Positions 1-6,175 of a stretch of DNA of 12,340 nucleotides are shown piece after piece (the first letter of the stretch is position 1; the number at the start of each line of letters is the position of its first letter). Both the position numbers and the translations under genes were made by a program. A model generated the notes under the pieces. It did not search any database and was not told the origin of the DNA. It saw nothing but the letters and a program-made list of their open reading frames with translations. Origin of the DNA: Tannerella sp. (GTDB lineage: Bacteria > Bacteroidota > Bacteroidia > Bacteroidales > Tannerellaceae); the NCBI GenBank assembly GCA_031262895.1, contig JAISGW010000204.1, positions 1 to 12,340 of the forward strand, written 5' to 3'.

Positions 1-434
1 TCGTGCGCGTGGATGACGTCGAACTGTTCCTTGCGGGCGATGACGCCGGCCACGATGGAGTAATTGTTGATTTCCTCCATCAGGTTGTCGGGATAACGCC
101 CGGAAAATTCCAGACAGCCCAGGTCGTTGACATGGCAATAGCGGAAGTCCGCGTAAATATGGCTGCGCAGGTCGTAGTATTCCTGCGGGTCCATATAGCG
201 GCCGATACGGTCCTTGAGATAGTGGTAATCCACGTCTTTCCAGACGATGGGCACGTTGCAGGCGCCGATAATATGGAGGAAGCTCTGGTCTTCGTCGCCC
301 CAAGGCTTGGGCAGCACGAAGGTGATTTGCATATCCGGCTGCGTGGCCAAGCCCTTGGTCATGCCGTAGCTGGCGGTACCTAATCCGCCGAGTATGTGTG
401 GGGGGAATTCCCATCCGAACATGAGCGCTTTCAT
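1..434 (-). CDS. Glycosyltransferase (glycogen/starch synthase-like), 3' part cut off by window edge
   Basis: Only the first 144 codons are visible; the gene runs off the left edge. The N-terminus reads MKALMFGWEFPPHILGGLGT, the glucan-synthase-type opening in which the HxxGGLG loop binds the sugar nucleotide in the GT-B fold. The visible part ends with FDVIHAH, also typical of GT4/GT5 enzymes. The ATG at 434 lies 12 nt downstream of the stop codon of the debranching-enzyme gene on the same strand, so the two are probably one transcript. By family and context it most likely acts in cytoplasmic storage-glucan metabolism. In Bacteroides a similar pair is, as I recall, followed by a GH57 amylase, which would lie outside this window. 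The family is well supported. Whether it is a true glycogen synthase or another GT4 enzyme cannot be decided from the N-terminal third. Confidence 0.9.
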   Translation of the reverse strand, partial: MKALMFGWEFPPHILGGLGTASYGMTKGLATQPDMQITFVLPKPWGDEDQSFLHIIGACNVPIVWKDVDYHYLKDRIGRYMDPQEYYDLRSHIYADFRYCHVNDLGCLEFSGRYPDNLMEEINNYSIVAGVIARKEQFDVIHAH

Positions 435-446
435 TGTTGTTCTTAC

Positions 447-2387
447 TTATTGGGCTTGATTATTATATTGATTCAGAAGTTTCAGCACCCGCAGGATGGC
501 GGCCACGTTCATGGCGAAGGAGATAGCCCCGCGTCCGGTGAAGGGCGGGTTGCCGTCAAAGAGTTCGGGTATGGTACCGATGCAGTGCAGTCTCATCTCT
601 TCTTCCATGGAGATGAGCATGCGTTCGGCGAAGGAGATGCCGCTGCGGCCGAAGATGCTGAGGTAGGCTTCCAGGTAGGAGCCTAAAAGCCAAGGCCAGG
701 CCGCCCCCTGGTGGTAGGCCAGGTCGCGTTCGTATTGCGGCCCCACGTAATTAGGCCGGTAACCCTCGCTTTTGGGGCTGAGCGAACGGAGGCCCTTCGG
801 GGTGAGCAGCTCTTTGGTGACAATGTCGACCACGGCGCGCTTCTGCTTTTTCGTCAGCGGGGAATAAGGCATGGACACCGCGAAAATCATGTTGGGGCGG
901 ACGCTCCAGTCGACGGCGCCCCCGCTGACGGAATCGAAGAGATAATTGTAGCCGTTGACGAAGGTTTCGGGGAAAGACTGGCCGACCTTGGTGATAAGGT
1001 CGTCTATTTCCGCGTCGGCCTGCCCCGACAGTTCCCTGTAGAAGCAGAGCGCGTCGTACCACAGGGCGTTGAATTCGACAATATAGCCCGAACGGGGTAC
1101 GACCGGGCGGCCGTTCACGGTAGCGTTCATCCAGGTGATGGCCTTCTCGCGGCCGTGATGCGCATAGAGCAGGCCGTTTTCGGTGAGTTGCATGTCGGGA
1201 TGCTTGCCTGAGCGCAGGAAGTCGAGCAGCTCTTTGACGAAGCCGACATAGCGTTCGCGGCAGGCGTCGAGACCGCAATGGCGGGCATACTGCTGGATGG
1301 CCCAGATGCACCAGAGGGTCACATCCGGCTGCCGGATTTCCCGGATGACCGCGTCCTCCGTCCCTTCGGCCATGTAACTCCGCAGGGCGGGCATGGCCGT
1401 GCGCATGATTTTCTCGAAACGCACGGGGTCGTCTATGGAAAGGGTACAGCCGGGCAGAGAGATGAACAGGTCGCGCGCACGCACCTTGAACCAAGGATAG
1501 CCGGCCAACAGGTAGGCGTCGGTCTCGTTCGGACGGAAATAGAATTGTTGTGCCGAATTTTTCAGGCAATTGTAAAAGCTGGTGCGCGGGGTGCGGTAAC
1601 TGATTTCCTGGTCGAAAAGTTCGGGCAGGCAACTGGTGTCGGCCGGACTGTCGCCGGCGCAGAACACTAAGGTCTCCCCCTTCTTGATGGGTAATTCGAA
1701 ATAGCCCGGCACGAAAAGGTCTTCCTTATAAGGATAGCCCCGCTCCTGCTCCTTGGGATATTCTATGCCGTTGTACCAATAAGGTTCGAAGATAAAGCGG
1801 GCTTCCTTGTTGAACTGCATGTGCAATTCGGGATAACCGGGGTAAAGACACATCTTGATGCCGTTGGGAATGGCCGTGTGCGCGGTGTTGATGGCATCAT
1901 TGGCTTGGGTCAGCTCGTTTACATTGCGGAAAGCCAGGAAAGGGCGGAAACGCAAGACGGTTTCGGAATGGGCGTCTTCCAGGCGATAGCGTATCAGGAT
2001 GCGGTTTTCGTACAAGGAAAAGACTTTCTCTTTGGAAAGCACCACCCCGCCTACGCGGTAAAGCGTGCGGGGAACTACTTCACAACTGTATTCGCGGATG
2101 TATTTGTGGCCGTTGGGACTGAAACTGCCGTTCGCGTATTTATGCAGGCCCATGTTGAATTCGGCGCCATGCTGTACGACCGTTTCGTCGAAAGAGGAAA
2201 GCAGCACGTGGTTGTCTTCGTCAAGTTCAGGTACCGGCATAACCAGCAAACCGTGGTATTTTCTCGTATTACAATCAACCACGGTAGTGCAGTGGTAGGC
2301 TCCCTTTCGGTTTGTGCGGAGCACTTCTCGGCTAAGGGATTCCTCCAGGTTGATCATGATTGTTTTATCGAATGCAAGATAGCTCAT
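447..2387 (-). CDS. Glycogen debranching enzyme, amylo-alpha-1,6-glucosidase type (GH133-like)
   Basis: The product has 646 residues and is cytoplasmic (no signal peptide). It should remove alpha-1,6-linked branch glucose from glycogen-like glucan. The N-terminal domain (about 15-220) carries RKYHGLLV (42-49). The C-terminal (alpha/alpha)6 domain (about 285-640) carries GYPWFKVRARDLFISLPG (296-313), TWMN (418-421), VEFNALWYDAL (437-447), YHQGAAWPWLLG (558-569) and GTIPELFDG (604-612). E608 in the last motif is a likely catalytic base. The 418-421 motif has Asn where I recall Asp in characterised relatives. The start at 2387 is preferred over in-frame ATGs at 2420 and 2411 because the -7 box at 2422-2429 puts the transcript start near 2415, and MSYLAFDK matches the family start as I recall it. 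It precedes the glycosyltransferase gene by 12 nt in the same operon. Confidence 0.93.
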   Translation of the reverse strand: MSYLAFDKTIMINLEESLSREVLRTNRKGAYHCTTVVDCNTRKYHGLLVMPVPELDEDNHVLLSSFDETVVQHGAEFNMGLHKYANGSFSPNGHKYIREYSCEVVPRTLYRVGGVVLSKEKVFSLYENRILIRYRLEDAHSETVLRFRPFLAFRNVNELTQANDAINTAHTAIPNGIKMCLYPGYPELHMQFNKEARFIFEPYWYNGIEYPKEQERGYPYKEDLFVPGYFELPIKKGETLVFCAGDSPADTSCLPELFDQEISYRTPRTSFYNCLKNSAQQFYFRPNETDAYLLAGYPWFKVRARDLFISLPGCTLSIDDPVRFEKIMRTAMPALRSYMAEGTEDAVIREIRQPDVTLWCIWAIQQYARHCGLDACRERYVGFVKELLDFLRSGKHPDMQLTENGLLYAHHGREKAITWMNATVNGRPVVPRSGYIVEFNALWYDALCFYRELSGQADAEIDDLITKVGQSFPETFVNGYNYLFDSVSGGAVDWSVRPNMIFAVSMPYSPLTKKQKRAVVDIVTKELLTPKGLRSLSPKSEGYRPNYVGPQYERDLAYHQGAAWPWLLGSYLEAYLSIFGRSGISFAERMLISMEEEMRLHCIGTIPELFDGNPPFTGRGAISFAMNVAAILRVLKLLNQYNNQAQ

Positions 2388-2421
2388 AATGTAACCCTTT
2401 AAGTCTTTCATTTCAATCAAT

Positions 2422-2451
2422 CAAAAGTACGGTTTTTCCGACAAACGCAAA
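2422..2451 (-). promoter_or_regulatory. Bacteroides-type promoter of the debranching enzyme operon
   Basis: On the minus strand TACTTTTG (2429-2422) is an exact match to the TAnnTTTG -7 box, and TTTG (2451-2448) lies 18 nt upstream as a -33 box. Transcription would start near 2415, giving a 5' leader of about 28 nt to the ATG at 2387. This placement argues against the upstream in-frame ATG at 2420. Confidence 0.7.
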
Positions 2452-2490
2452 CAAATAGCTCTCTTTTTTGTTTGCAAAACGCCCGATAAT

Positions 2491-2523
2491 AAAAAAAGCA
2501 CTCCCCCTTTTTTGGAAGAGCGC
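2491..2523 (-). terminator. Rho-independent terminator after the small membrane protein gene
   Basis: Read on the minus strand, GCGCTCTTCC (2523-2514) and GGGGGAGTGC (2507-2498) form a 10-bp stem with three G-U pairs and an A6 loop, followed by seven T (2497-2491). It lies about 50 nt past the stop codon at 2573 and upstream of the debranching-enzyme promoter, so it separates the two transcription units. Between stop and terminator, 2545-2571 holds two further small dyads (GCTGCCTGCGCAGC and CCCCTCAGGGG) of unknown role. Confidence 0.8.
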
Positions 2524-2572
2524 CTTTCCCGATTCGTCGCTTTGGAGCTGCCTGCGCAGCCCCTCAGGGGAG

Positions 2573-2743
2573 TTATTCTAACTTTTTGTTGAGGATGATA
2601 TGCACCAAATAACCAACGACAATGACGCCCAACCCCCCCAACAAGATATTGTTGGTGACGTTATCGGTAAAAGCGGGTATGGCCAATATCAGCACGCCTA
2701 TCAACAGGATGACAACTCCCAAGTTCTTCAACAGCTCGTTCAT
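2573..2743 (-). CDS. Small two-helix membrane protein, function unknown
   Basis: A 56-residue protein starting MNELLKNLGV. Two hydrophobic segments are visible: about residues 8-24 (VVILLIGVLILAIPAF region) and about 33-51 (NILLGGLGVIVVGYLVHII region), separated by a polar loop FTDNVTNN, and followed by a lysine-containing tail LNKKLE. It is therefore an inner-membrane hairpin with short ends. I chose the ATG at 2743 rather than the in-frame 2794 because the hydrophobic core follows it directly and the extra 17 residues look like untranslated leader. It resembles small conserved hypothetical proteins found in Bacteroidales, but I cannot assign a function. It has its own downstream terminator at 2491-2523. 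A run of seven G (minus strand, 2633-2639) lies in the second helix. The ORF is short, but length, composition and terminator together make it a credible gene. Confidence 0.72.
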   Translation of the reverse strand: MNELLKNLGVVILLIGVLILAIPAFTDNVTNNILLGGLGVIVVGYLVHIILNKKLE

Positions 2744-2781
2744 GGTGATATTATTTTTTGTTGTTAATATTTTCTCTGCCT

Positions 2782-2790
2782 GCAAAGGAA
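2782..2790 (-). promoter_or_regulatory. Possible -7 box for the small membrane protein gene
   Basis: The minus strand reads TTCCTTTGC, one mismatch from TAnnTTTGC, about 40 nt upstream of the ATG at 2743. No clear -33 TTTG is seen at the right distance, so this is a weak call. Confidence 0.3.
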
Positions 2791-2833
2791 GCAATAATAA
2801 ATGAGAGAGAAAATTTTTCCAATAAAAAATCTG

Positions 2834-2841
2834 TACCTTGC
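2834..2841 (+). promoter_or_regulatory. Possible -7 box for plsC
   Basis: TACCTTGC resembles TAnnTTTG with one base missing in the T run, about 42 nt upstream of the plsC ATG. The -33 region is only a T run (2814-2818). It is weak, but it is the best candidate in the gap. Confidence 0.35.
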
Positions 2842-2882
2842 AGGCGTTTTCTTAACCTTGATGAAAGATTGACAGACAAGTG

Positions 2883-3629
2883 ATGGCGCGTTTCTTTTAT
2901 GTGGTATACACTTGGTTGGTATTCATGCCGCTCTTCGTGATACTGACCATTTTGACGGCCCTTTTAACCATTGCGGGCTGCTTATTGGGCGGCGAACGTT
3001 TCTTTTCTTATTATCCGGGCATGCTTTGGTCGCGGCTGACTTGTTATTTGGCGCTTTGCCCCGTCAAGGTGCGCGGGCGCGAGCATATAAGCAAAGGACA
3101 GTCGTATGTTTTTGTGGCCAACCACCAGGGAGCCTTTGACATTTTTCTTATTTATGGATTCCTTGGTGTGCCCATCAAATGGATGATGAAGGCCGGTCTG
3201 GAAAAGCTGCCCTTTGTCGGCGCCGCCTGCCGGGCGGCCGGGTTTATTTTCGTGGATAATTCCTCGCCTGCCGCAGCGGCCCGCAGCGTGCACGAGGCCG
3301 AACGGGCGACCAAGGAAAAGGCCGCCAGCCTTTGCATCTTCCCCGAAGGTTCGCGCTCGAAGAACGGCCGCATGGGACGTTTCAAGAAAGGGGCTTTCCA
3401 AATTGCCTTAGACCAGCGGCTGCCTTTGGTGCCCATCACCCTGAACGGACCTTACCACATCTTGCAAATGGGAAGCCTGAACTTGCATCGTCATCGCATG
3501 GAGATGCTTATCCACCCGCCCCTTTCGACAGAAGGACTGGAAGCCGGACCGCGTACGCTGGTCAGCTTGGCCGAACAAACGAAGGAAGTCATCGCTTCCG
3601 GCTTGTGGGAAGAATTCCGCACTTCGTAA
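2883..3629 (+). CDS. plsC: 1-acyl-sn-glycerol-3-phosphate acyltransferase
   Basis: The product has 248 residues, a usual size for the PlsC/AGPAT family. It should acylate lysophosphatidic acid at sn-2 to make phosphatidic acid at the inner membrane. Residues about 5-35 form a hydrophobic N-terminal anchor. Motif I is NHQGAFD (80-86) with the catalytic H81 and D86 of the HX4D box. FPEGSRSKNG (153-162) is the substrate-binding motif III, and VPI (183-185) is the conserved block that follows. The ATG at 2883 is chosen over the GTG directly before it at 2880. The gene has no obvious partner on its strand. Its last 41 bp are shared, on the opposite strand, with the convergent Wzi-family gene. Confidence 0.92.
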   Translation: MARFFYVVYTWLVFMPLFVILTILTALLTIAGCLLGGERFFSYYPGMLWSRLTCYLALCPVKVRGREHISKGQSYVFVANHQGAFDIFLIYGFLGVPIKWMMKAGLEKLPFVGAACRAAGFIFVDNSSPAAAARSVHEAERATKEKAASLCIFPEGSRSKNGRMGRFKKGAFQIALDQRLPLVPITLNGPYHILQMGSLNLHRHRMEMLIHPPLSTEGLEAGPRTLVSLAEQTKEVIASGLWEEFRTS

Positions 3630-5073
3630 GGCGCAAACCCAGACCGAGGCGATTACCGAAGAGGTCGCCCCTGTCGCAGGCCAGGGAAGCCGTAAGCGTC
3701 CAACCGGGCAATTTCGCATTGCGGCAAACCAATTCAAACAAGCCGGAAAAGTTGCGGCTGACATTCAGGAAGGGCGCATAAGGCGTGCCCCAACCGCGCA
3801 TGCGGGTGAGCAGCAAGCGATAGGTAAACCCAGTACAAATATCTCCCGAAAGGCCTAAGTGCCAATTGTTGGTGCGGGTGTTCTGGAAACCGGGCGCCGT
3901 GTCGGCGTTATAAATGGGCGAGGTCAACAGCGGGTTGCCTATGGCTTGATTGAAATAAGAGGCACCGGTCGTGTACTCCCCGTTATTGTAATAATCATCT
4001 GCCCCGCCTCCGCGGCCGGGATGCAATTTATGGTCGAATTGAATGAAATGGAAGGGGCCGGTCTGATTACGCGTTTCCACGATTTCGACCACGAGTTTCC
4101 GCAACCAGGGCCAAGGCAATTCGGCCTCAAGCCCCCACAGTCCGTCCCAACCGTTGTCGAACTCCATGCCGGAGCGGTCGTTGAAAAGGTGCTGATGGTA
4201 GGCGCGCAAGGCCCATTGGCGCGCCTCGTAGCTCAGCCGGAAGTCATAAGAACCGTAATGGCTGCCCAATACGTTGATTTGGTCTTGTTCCGAAGCCGTG
4301 CTTCCGCCGCCTTTACCCATGACGATACGCCAAAAATCCAGGAATCCCTGGGGCTGCTTTCCCAAGCGGGGGTCGGTCGACGTGCCGCCCCATTGCGCCT
4401 CATGTTGTATGCCGAATAGGAAGGAAAGCGGCGCAGCGCCTTTCGTGTCCTTGATTTGCAGATAAAGCGACTTGTGATGCCAGAGGATGTCGCGCACATA
4501 AGGTGAATCCACCCGGTCGGCCTGCTTGAGATAATTCCCGTCGAAGGAACGCCCTATGCTGAAATCGCCTTTCGCCTGCAACCAGCCTTTCGTGAAGGGC
4601 AAAACGGCGAAGTCGGGTAAAGCTAAGCGGATACCCGGGATGGGGCGGGCATCCTTGGAAAGCACCATGTCGCCGGAACTTAGCGATTCGTCCCATAAGG
4701 CCGTGTATTGCTCCTTGTTGCCTATTTGTAGCAACAGGCTCCGGTAATGCAGTTCGCCGTACAATTGGCGGATGATAAAGTGGCTGTATGCCGGCGTAAG
4801 GGCGGTCAAATCGAGGCCGGCCGCCCATCGGAAGCCTTTCCCGAAGCCGCCTTTATAAAAAGCCCCGGCACTCAGGAACGCATTGCCGTTTTCAAGCGGC
4901 ACCAAACCGTAGCGATTCGAGACCAACCAAAAAGGGCTGCCTGCCCCCCGGCCGCCGGAGCCGAAAGCTTCCACCCGATAACTCAAGCTGTCCGCCGCTG
5001 AGGCTTCTCCGTAAGCCGCCCCCAAAAACATCAGCAGGGACAAAAGCATCCCCTTCCATAATGATTTCCGCAT
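3589..5073 (-). CDS. Wzi-family (capsule assembly) outer-membrane beta-barrel protein
   Basis: The product has 494 residues. It starts with a clear signal peptide (MRKSLWKGMLLSLLMFLGAA, cleavage probably near residue 26 after EASA). The mature protein opens with YRVEAFGSGGRGAGSPFW and then NRYGLVPLENGNAFLSAG, the entry typical of the Bacteroidetes Wzi-like family. Alternating aromatic/hydrophobic stretches with Gly and Asn turns continue to the end (for example LGLGLRLTK near the C-terminus), as in a large outer-membrane barrel. E. coli Wzi anchors capsule at the cell surface, but the Bacteroidetes members are mostly uncharacterised, so the substrate is unknown and no capsule genes are seen here. 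The ATG at 5073 directly precedes the signal peptide; longer in-frame starts up to 5178 would bury it. The 3' end overlaps the plsC coding region by 41 bp. Confidence 0.85.
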   Translation of the reverse strand: MRKSLWKGMLLSLLMFLGAAYGEASAADSLSYRVEAFGSGGRGAGSPFWLVSNRYGLVPLENGNAFLSAGAFYKGGFGKGFRWAAGLDLTALTPAYSHFIIRQLYGELHYRSLLLQIGNKEQYTALWDESLSSGDMVLSKDARPIPGIRLALPDFAVLPFTKGWLQAKGDFSIGRSFDGNYLKQADRVDSPYVRDILWHHKSLYLQIKDTKGAAPLSFLFGIQHEAQWGGTSTDPRLGKQPQGFLDFWRIVMGKGGGSTASEQDQINVLGSHYGSYDFRLSYEARQWALRAYHQHLFNDRSGMEFDNGWDGLWGLEAELPWPWLRKLVVEIVETRNQTGPFHFIQFDHKLHPGRGGGADDYYNNGEYTTGASYFNQAIGNPLLTSPIYNADTAPGFQNTRTNNWHLGLSGDICTGFTYRLLLTRMRGWGTPYAPFLNVSRNFSGLFELVCRNAKLPGWTLTASLACDRGDLFGNRLGLGLRLTKCGILPTSRKR

Positions 5074-5090
5074 CTCGTCGTTTTTGGCGG

Positions 5091-5098
5091 CAAAAATA
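5091..5098 (-). promoter_or_regulatory. -7 promoter box for the Wzi-family gene
   Basis: The minus strand reads TATTTTTG, a full match to TAnnTTTG, about 18 nt upstream of the ATG at 5073, which would give a short leader. The -33 position carries only TTTTCC (5123-5118). Its position also supports the 5073 start. Confidence 0.5.
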
Positions 5099-5145
5099 AG
5101 CAATTCTTCCGGCGGGCGGAAAACGGGAATATGGGAAAATAGTCG

Positions 5146-5153
5146 CATCTTTG
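5146..5153 (+). promoter_or_regulatory. Possible -7 box for the metallo-hydrolase gene
   Basis: CATCTTTG matches TAnnTTTG except for the first base and lies 15 nt before the ATG at 5169, so the 5' leader would be very short. With the box at 5091-5098 on the other strand, it makes the 95-bp gap a divergent promoter region. Confidence 0.4.
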
Positions 5154-5168
5154 CGGCCGAAAAAGAAT

Positions 5169-5918
5169 ATGAAAACACTGGATTATATTTACCATAGCGG
5201 GTTTGCCTTGGAAACGGAAAAGGTGAACGTCATCATTGATTATTACAAGGACAGCTCGGAAAGCGCCCATGGGCAAGGTCTCGTCCATGAGCGCTTGCTG
5301 CGGGATCCGCGCAGGCTTTATGTGCTGGCCACGCATTTTCATCCCGACCATTTCAATCCGGAGGTGCTCGCTTGGAAAGCACTGCATCCGGACATACGTT
5401 ATATCTTTTCCAAAGACATCCTCAAGCACAAGCGCGCTGCCGCAGAAGCGGCCACCTACCTCAGGAAGGGCGAATGTTATGAAGACGACTGCCTCCGCAT
5501 TGAAGCTTGCGGCTCTACCGATGTGGGCAGTTCTTTTCTCATCCATTTGGGTGATTGCTTGGTCTTCCATGCCGGCGACCTGAACAACTGGCATTGGAGT
5601 GAGACCTCTACGGAGCAGCAGATACGCAAGGCTGACGGGGATTTCCTCGCCGAACTGGCTTACGTGAAGGAGAAAGCTCCGGCGGTAGATTTGGCCTTGT
5701 TCCCGGTAGACCGCCGGATGGGCGGCGACTACATGAAGGGCGCCCGGCAATTCGTCGGGCAAATCAAAACCGCCGTTTTCGTACCCATGCACTTCGGCGA
5801 GGATTATGCGGGAGGCAATGCCTTCCGCGAGGAAGCGGAAAAGGCCGGTTGCCGTTTCCTGAGCATCAGCCGGCGGGGCGAAAGCTTCCCCTGTTTCGGC
5901 CAATGCCCTGCTCATTGA
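5169..5918 (+). CDS. Metallo-beta-lactamase-fold hydrolase (UlaG-like)
   Basis: The product has 249 residues and no signal peptide, so it is cytoplasmic. THFHPDH (55-61) is the THxHxDH metal-binding motif of the superfamily. FHAGD (133-137) and MHFGED (207-212) supply the remaining His/Asp ligands. The fold begins with YHSGFALETEKVNVIIDYY, the beta hairpin usual in UlaG/UPF0173-type members. The substrate cannot be inferred: this group includes sugar-lactone and phosphodiester hydrolases as well as many unknowns. The ATG at 5169 is chosen over an in-frame TTG at 5151, which overlaps the likely promoter box. It stands alone between the divergent Wzi-family gene and the leu operon promoter. No clear terminator was seen in 5919-5953. 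Confidence 0.85.
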   Translation: MKTLDYIYHSGFALETEKVNVIIDYYKDSSESAHGQGLVHERLLRDPRRLYVLATHFHPDHFNPEVLAWKALHPDIRYIFSKDILKHKRAAAEAATYLRKGECYEDDCLRIEACGSTDVGSSFLIHLGDCLVFHAGDLNNWHWSETSTEQQIRKADGDFLAELAYVKEKAPAVDLALFPVDRRMGGDYMKGARQFVGQIKTAVFVPMHFGEDYAGGNAFREEAEKAGCRFLSISRRGESFPCFGQCPAH

Positions 5919-5953
5919 CGGACTTCGGGAGGTAATGATTTTTGGTTTTTTTA

Positions 5954-5984
5954 TTTGGGTGCTTAGGAAAAGTGCGTATTTTTG
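5954..5984 (+). promoter_or_regulatory. Promoter of the leu operon
   Basis: TTTG at 5954-5957 and TATTTTTG at 5977-5984 are separated by 19 nt, an exact match to the Bacteroides primary-sigma promoter (TTTG, about 19 nt, TAnnTTTG). Transcription should start near 5990-5993, about 18 nt before the leader peptide ATG at 6010. This is the best promoter match in the window. Confidence 0.8.
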
Positions 5985-6009
5985 CGCCCGATAATAATAA
6001 AAAAGCAAA

Positions 6010-6078
6010 ATGTATAGCAAGCTGGCAAGTCTGATTTCCATTTCCCTTATTCGCATCCTCCTATGGGGAGAGCAATGA
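6010..6078 (+). CDS. Branched-chain amino acid (Leu/Ile) leader peptide of the leu operon
   Basis: A 22-codon ORF lies about 18 nt after the predicted transcript start. It holds 5 Leu and 4 Ile, with the dense stretch ISLIRILLW at residues 11-19, encoded partly by consecutive AUC CUC CUA codons (6055-6063). Adjacent, probably rare, Leu codons just before the switch structure are what ribosome-mediated attenuation uses to sense charged tRNA. It has no Val codon. The stop codon (6076-6078) falls immediately before the antiterminator strand at 6079, so a ribosome that finishes translation would cover that strand. The Leu plus Ile content fits an operon that should serve both leucine (leuA, leuCD) and isoleucine (cimA, leuCD). 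Expression of the peptide is inferred, not shown. Confidence 0.75.
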   Translation: MYSKLASLISISLIRILLWGEQ

Positions 6079-6142
6079 GGAAGTGGGTCTGTTGCCGTAA
6101 AGCCGCGTACATAAGTATATGATAACGACCTCTCTCACTTCC
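6038..6142 (+). promoter_or_regulatory. Attenuator switch: competing protector and antiterminator pairings
   Basis: One strand, GGAAGTGGG (6079-6087), can pair in two ways. With CCATTTCC (6038-6045), inside the leader peptide gene, it forms 8 bp including one G-U (region 1:2, protector). With CTCACTTCC (positions 6134-6142) it forms 9 bp including one G-U (region 2:3, antiterminator), which takes up part of the 5' arm of the terminator at 6128-6140. A ribosome stalled on Leu/Ile codons around 6046-6063 masks region 1 and leaves region 2 free, so the antiterminator forms and leuA is transcribed. Fast translation puts the ribosome over region 2 and allows the terminator. All pairings were read by eye. 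Confidence 0.7.
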
Positions 6143-6162
6143 GAAGTGGGGGAGGTTTTTTT
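6128..6162 (+). terminator. Attenuator terminator in the leuA leader
   Basis: ACCTCTCTCACTT (6128-6140) pairs with AAGTGGGGGAGGT (6144-6156) over 13 bp with two G-U pairs and no bulge, loop CCG, followed by an unbroken T run to 6162. It ends only 13 nt before the leuA ATG at 6176 and follows a promoter and leader ORF, so it is an internal attenuator rather than the end of the upstream hydrolase gene. Confidence 0.85.
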
Positions 6163-6175
6163 ATGGAAAGAATAT

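Noticed and set aside
2633..2639. Run of seven G in the small membrane protein gene as a phase-variation tract
   Set aside because: Seven bases is short, it falls in ordinary Gly codons, and a similar 7-C run occurs inside cimA near 10706; there is no sign of a switch.
2880..2882. GTG start one codon before plsC ATG
   Set aside because: An ATG follows immediately and adds nothing to explain by using the GTG.
5919..5953. Terminator after the metallo-hydrolase gene
   Set aside because: T runs are present (5938-5955) but no stable stem precedes them.
5031..6056. A 341-codon minus-strand frame across the metallo-hydrolase gene and the leu promoter
   Set aside because: It covers a gene with clear metal-binding motifs, two promoter regions and the leader peptide. 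Its translation has no family features.
6010..6162. T-box or riboswitch upstream of leuA
   Set aside because: No T-box-type conserved bulge or specifier structure is visible, and the leader ORF with three competing stems explains the region better.
6119..6175. Longer leuA start giving 19 extra residues
   Set aside because: It would place the terminator stem and U tract inside the coding sequence. The family N-terminus fits the ATG at 6176.
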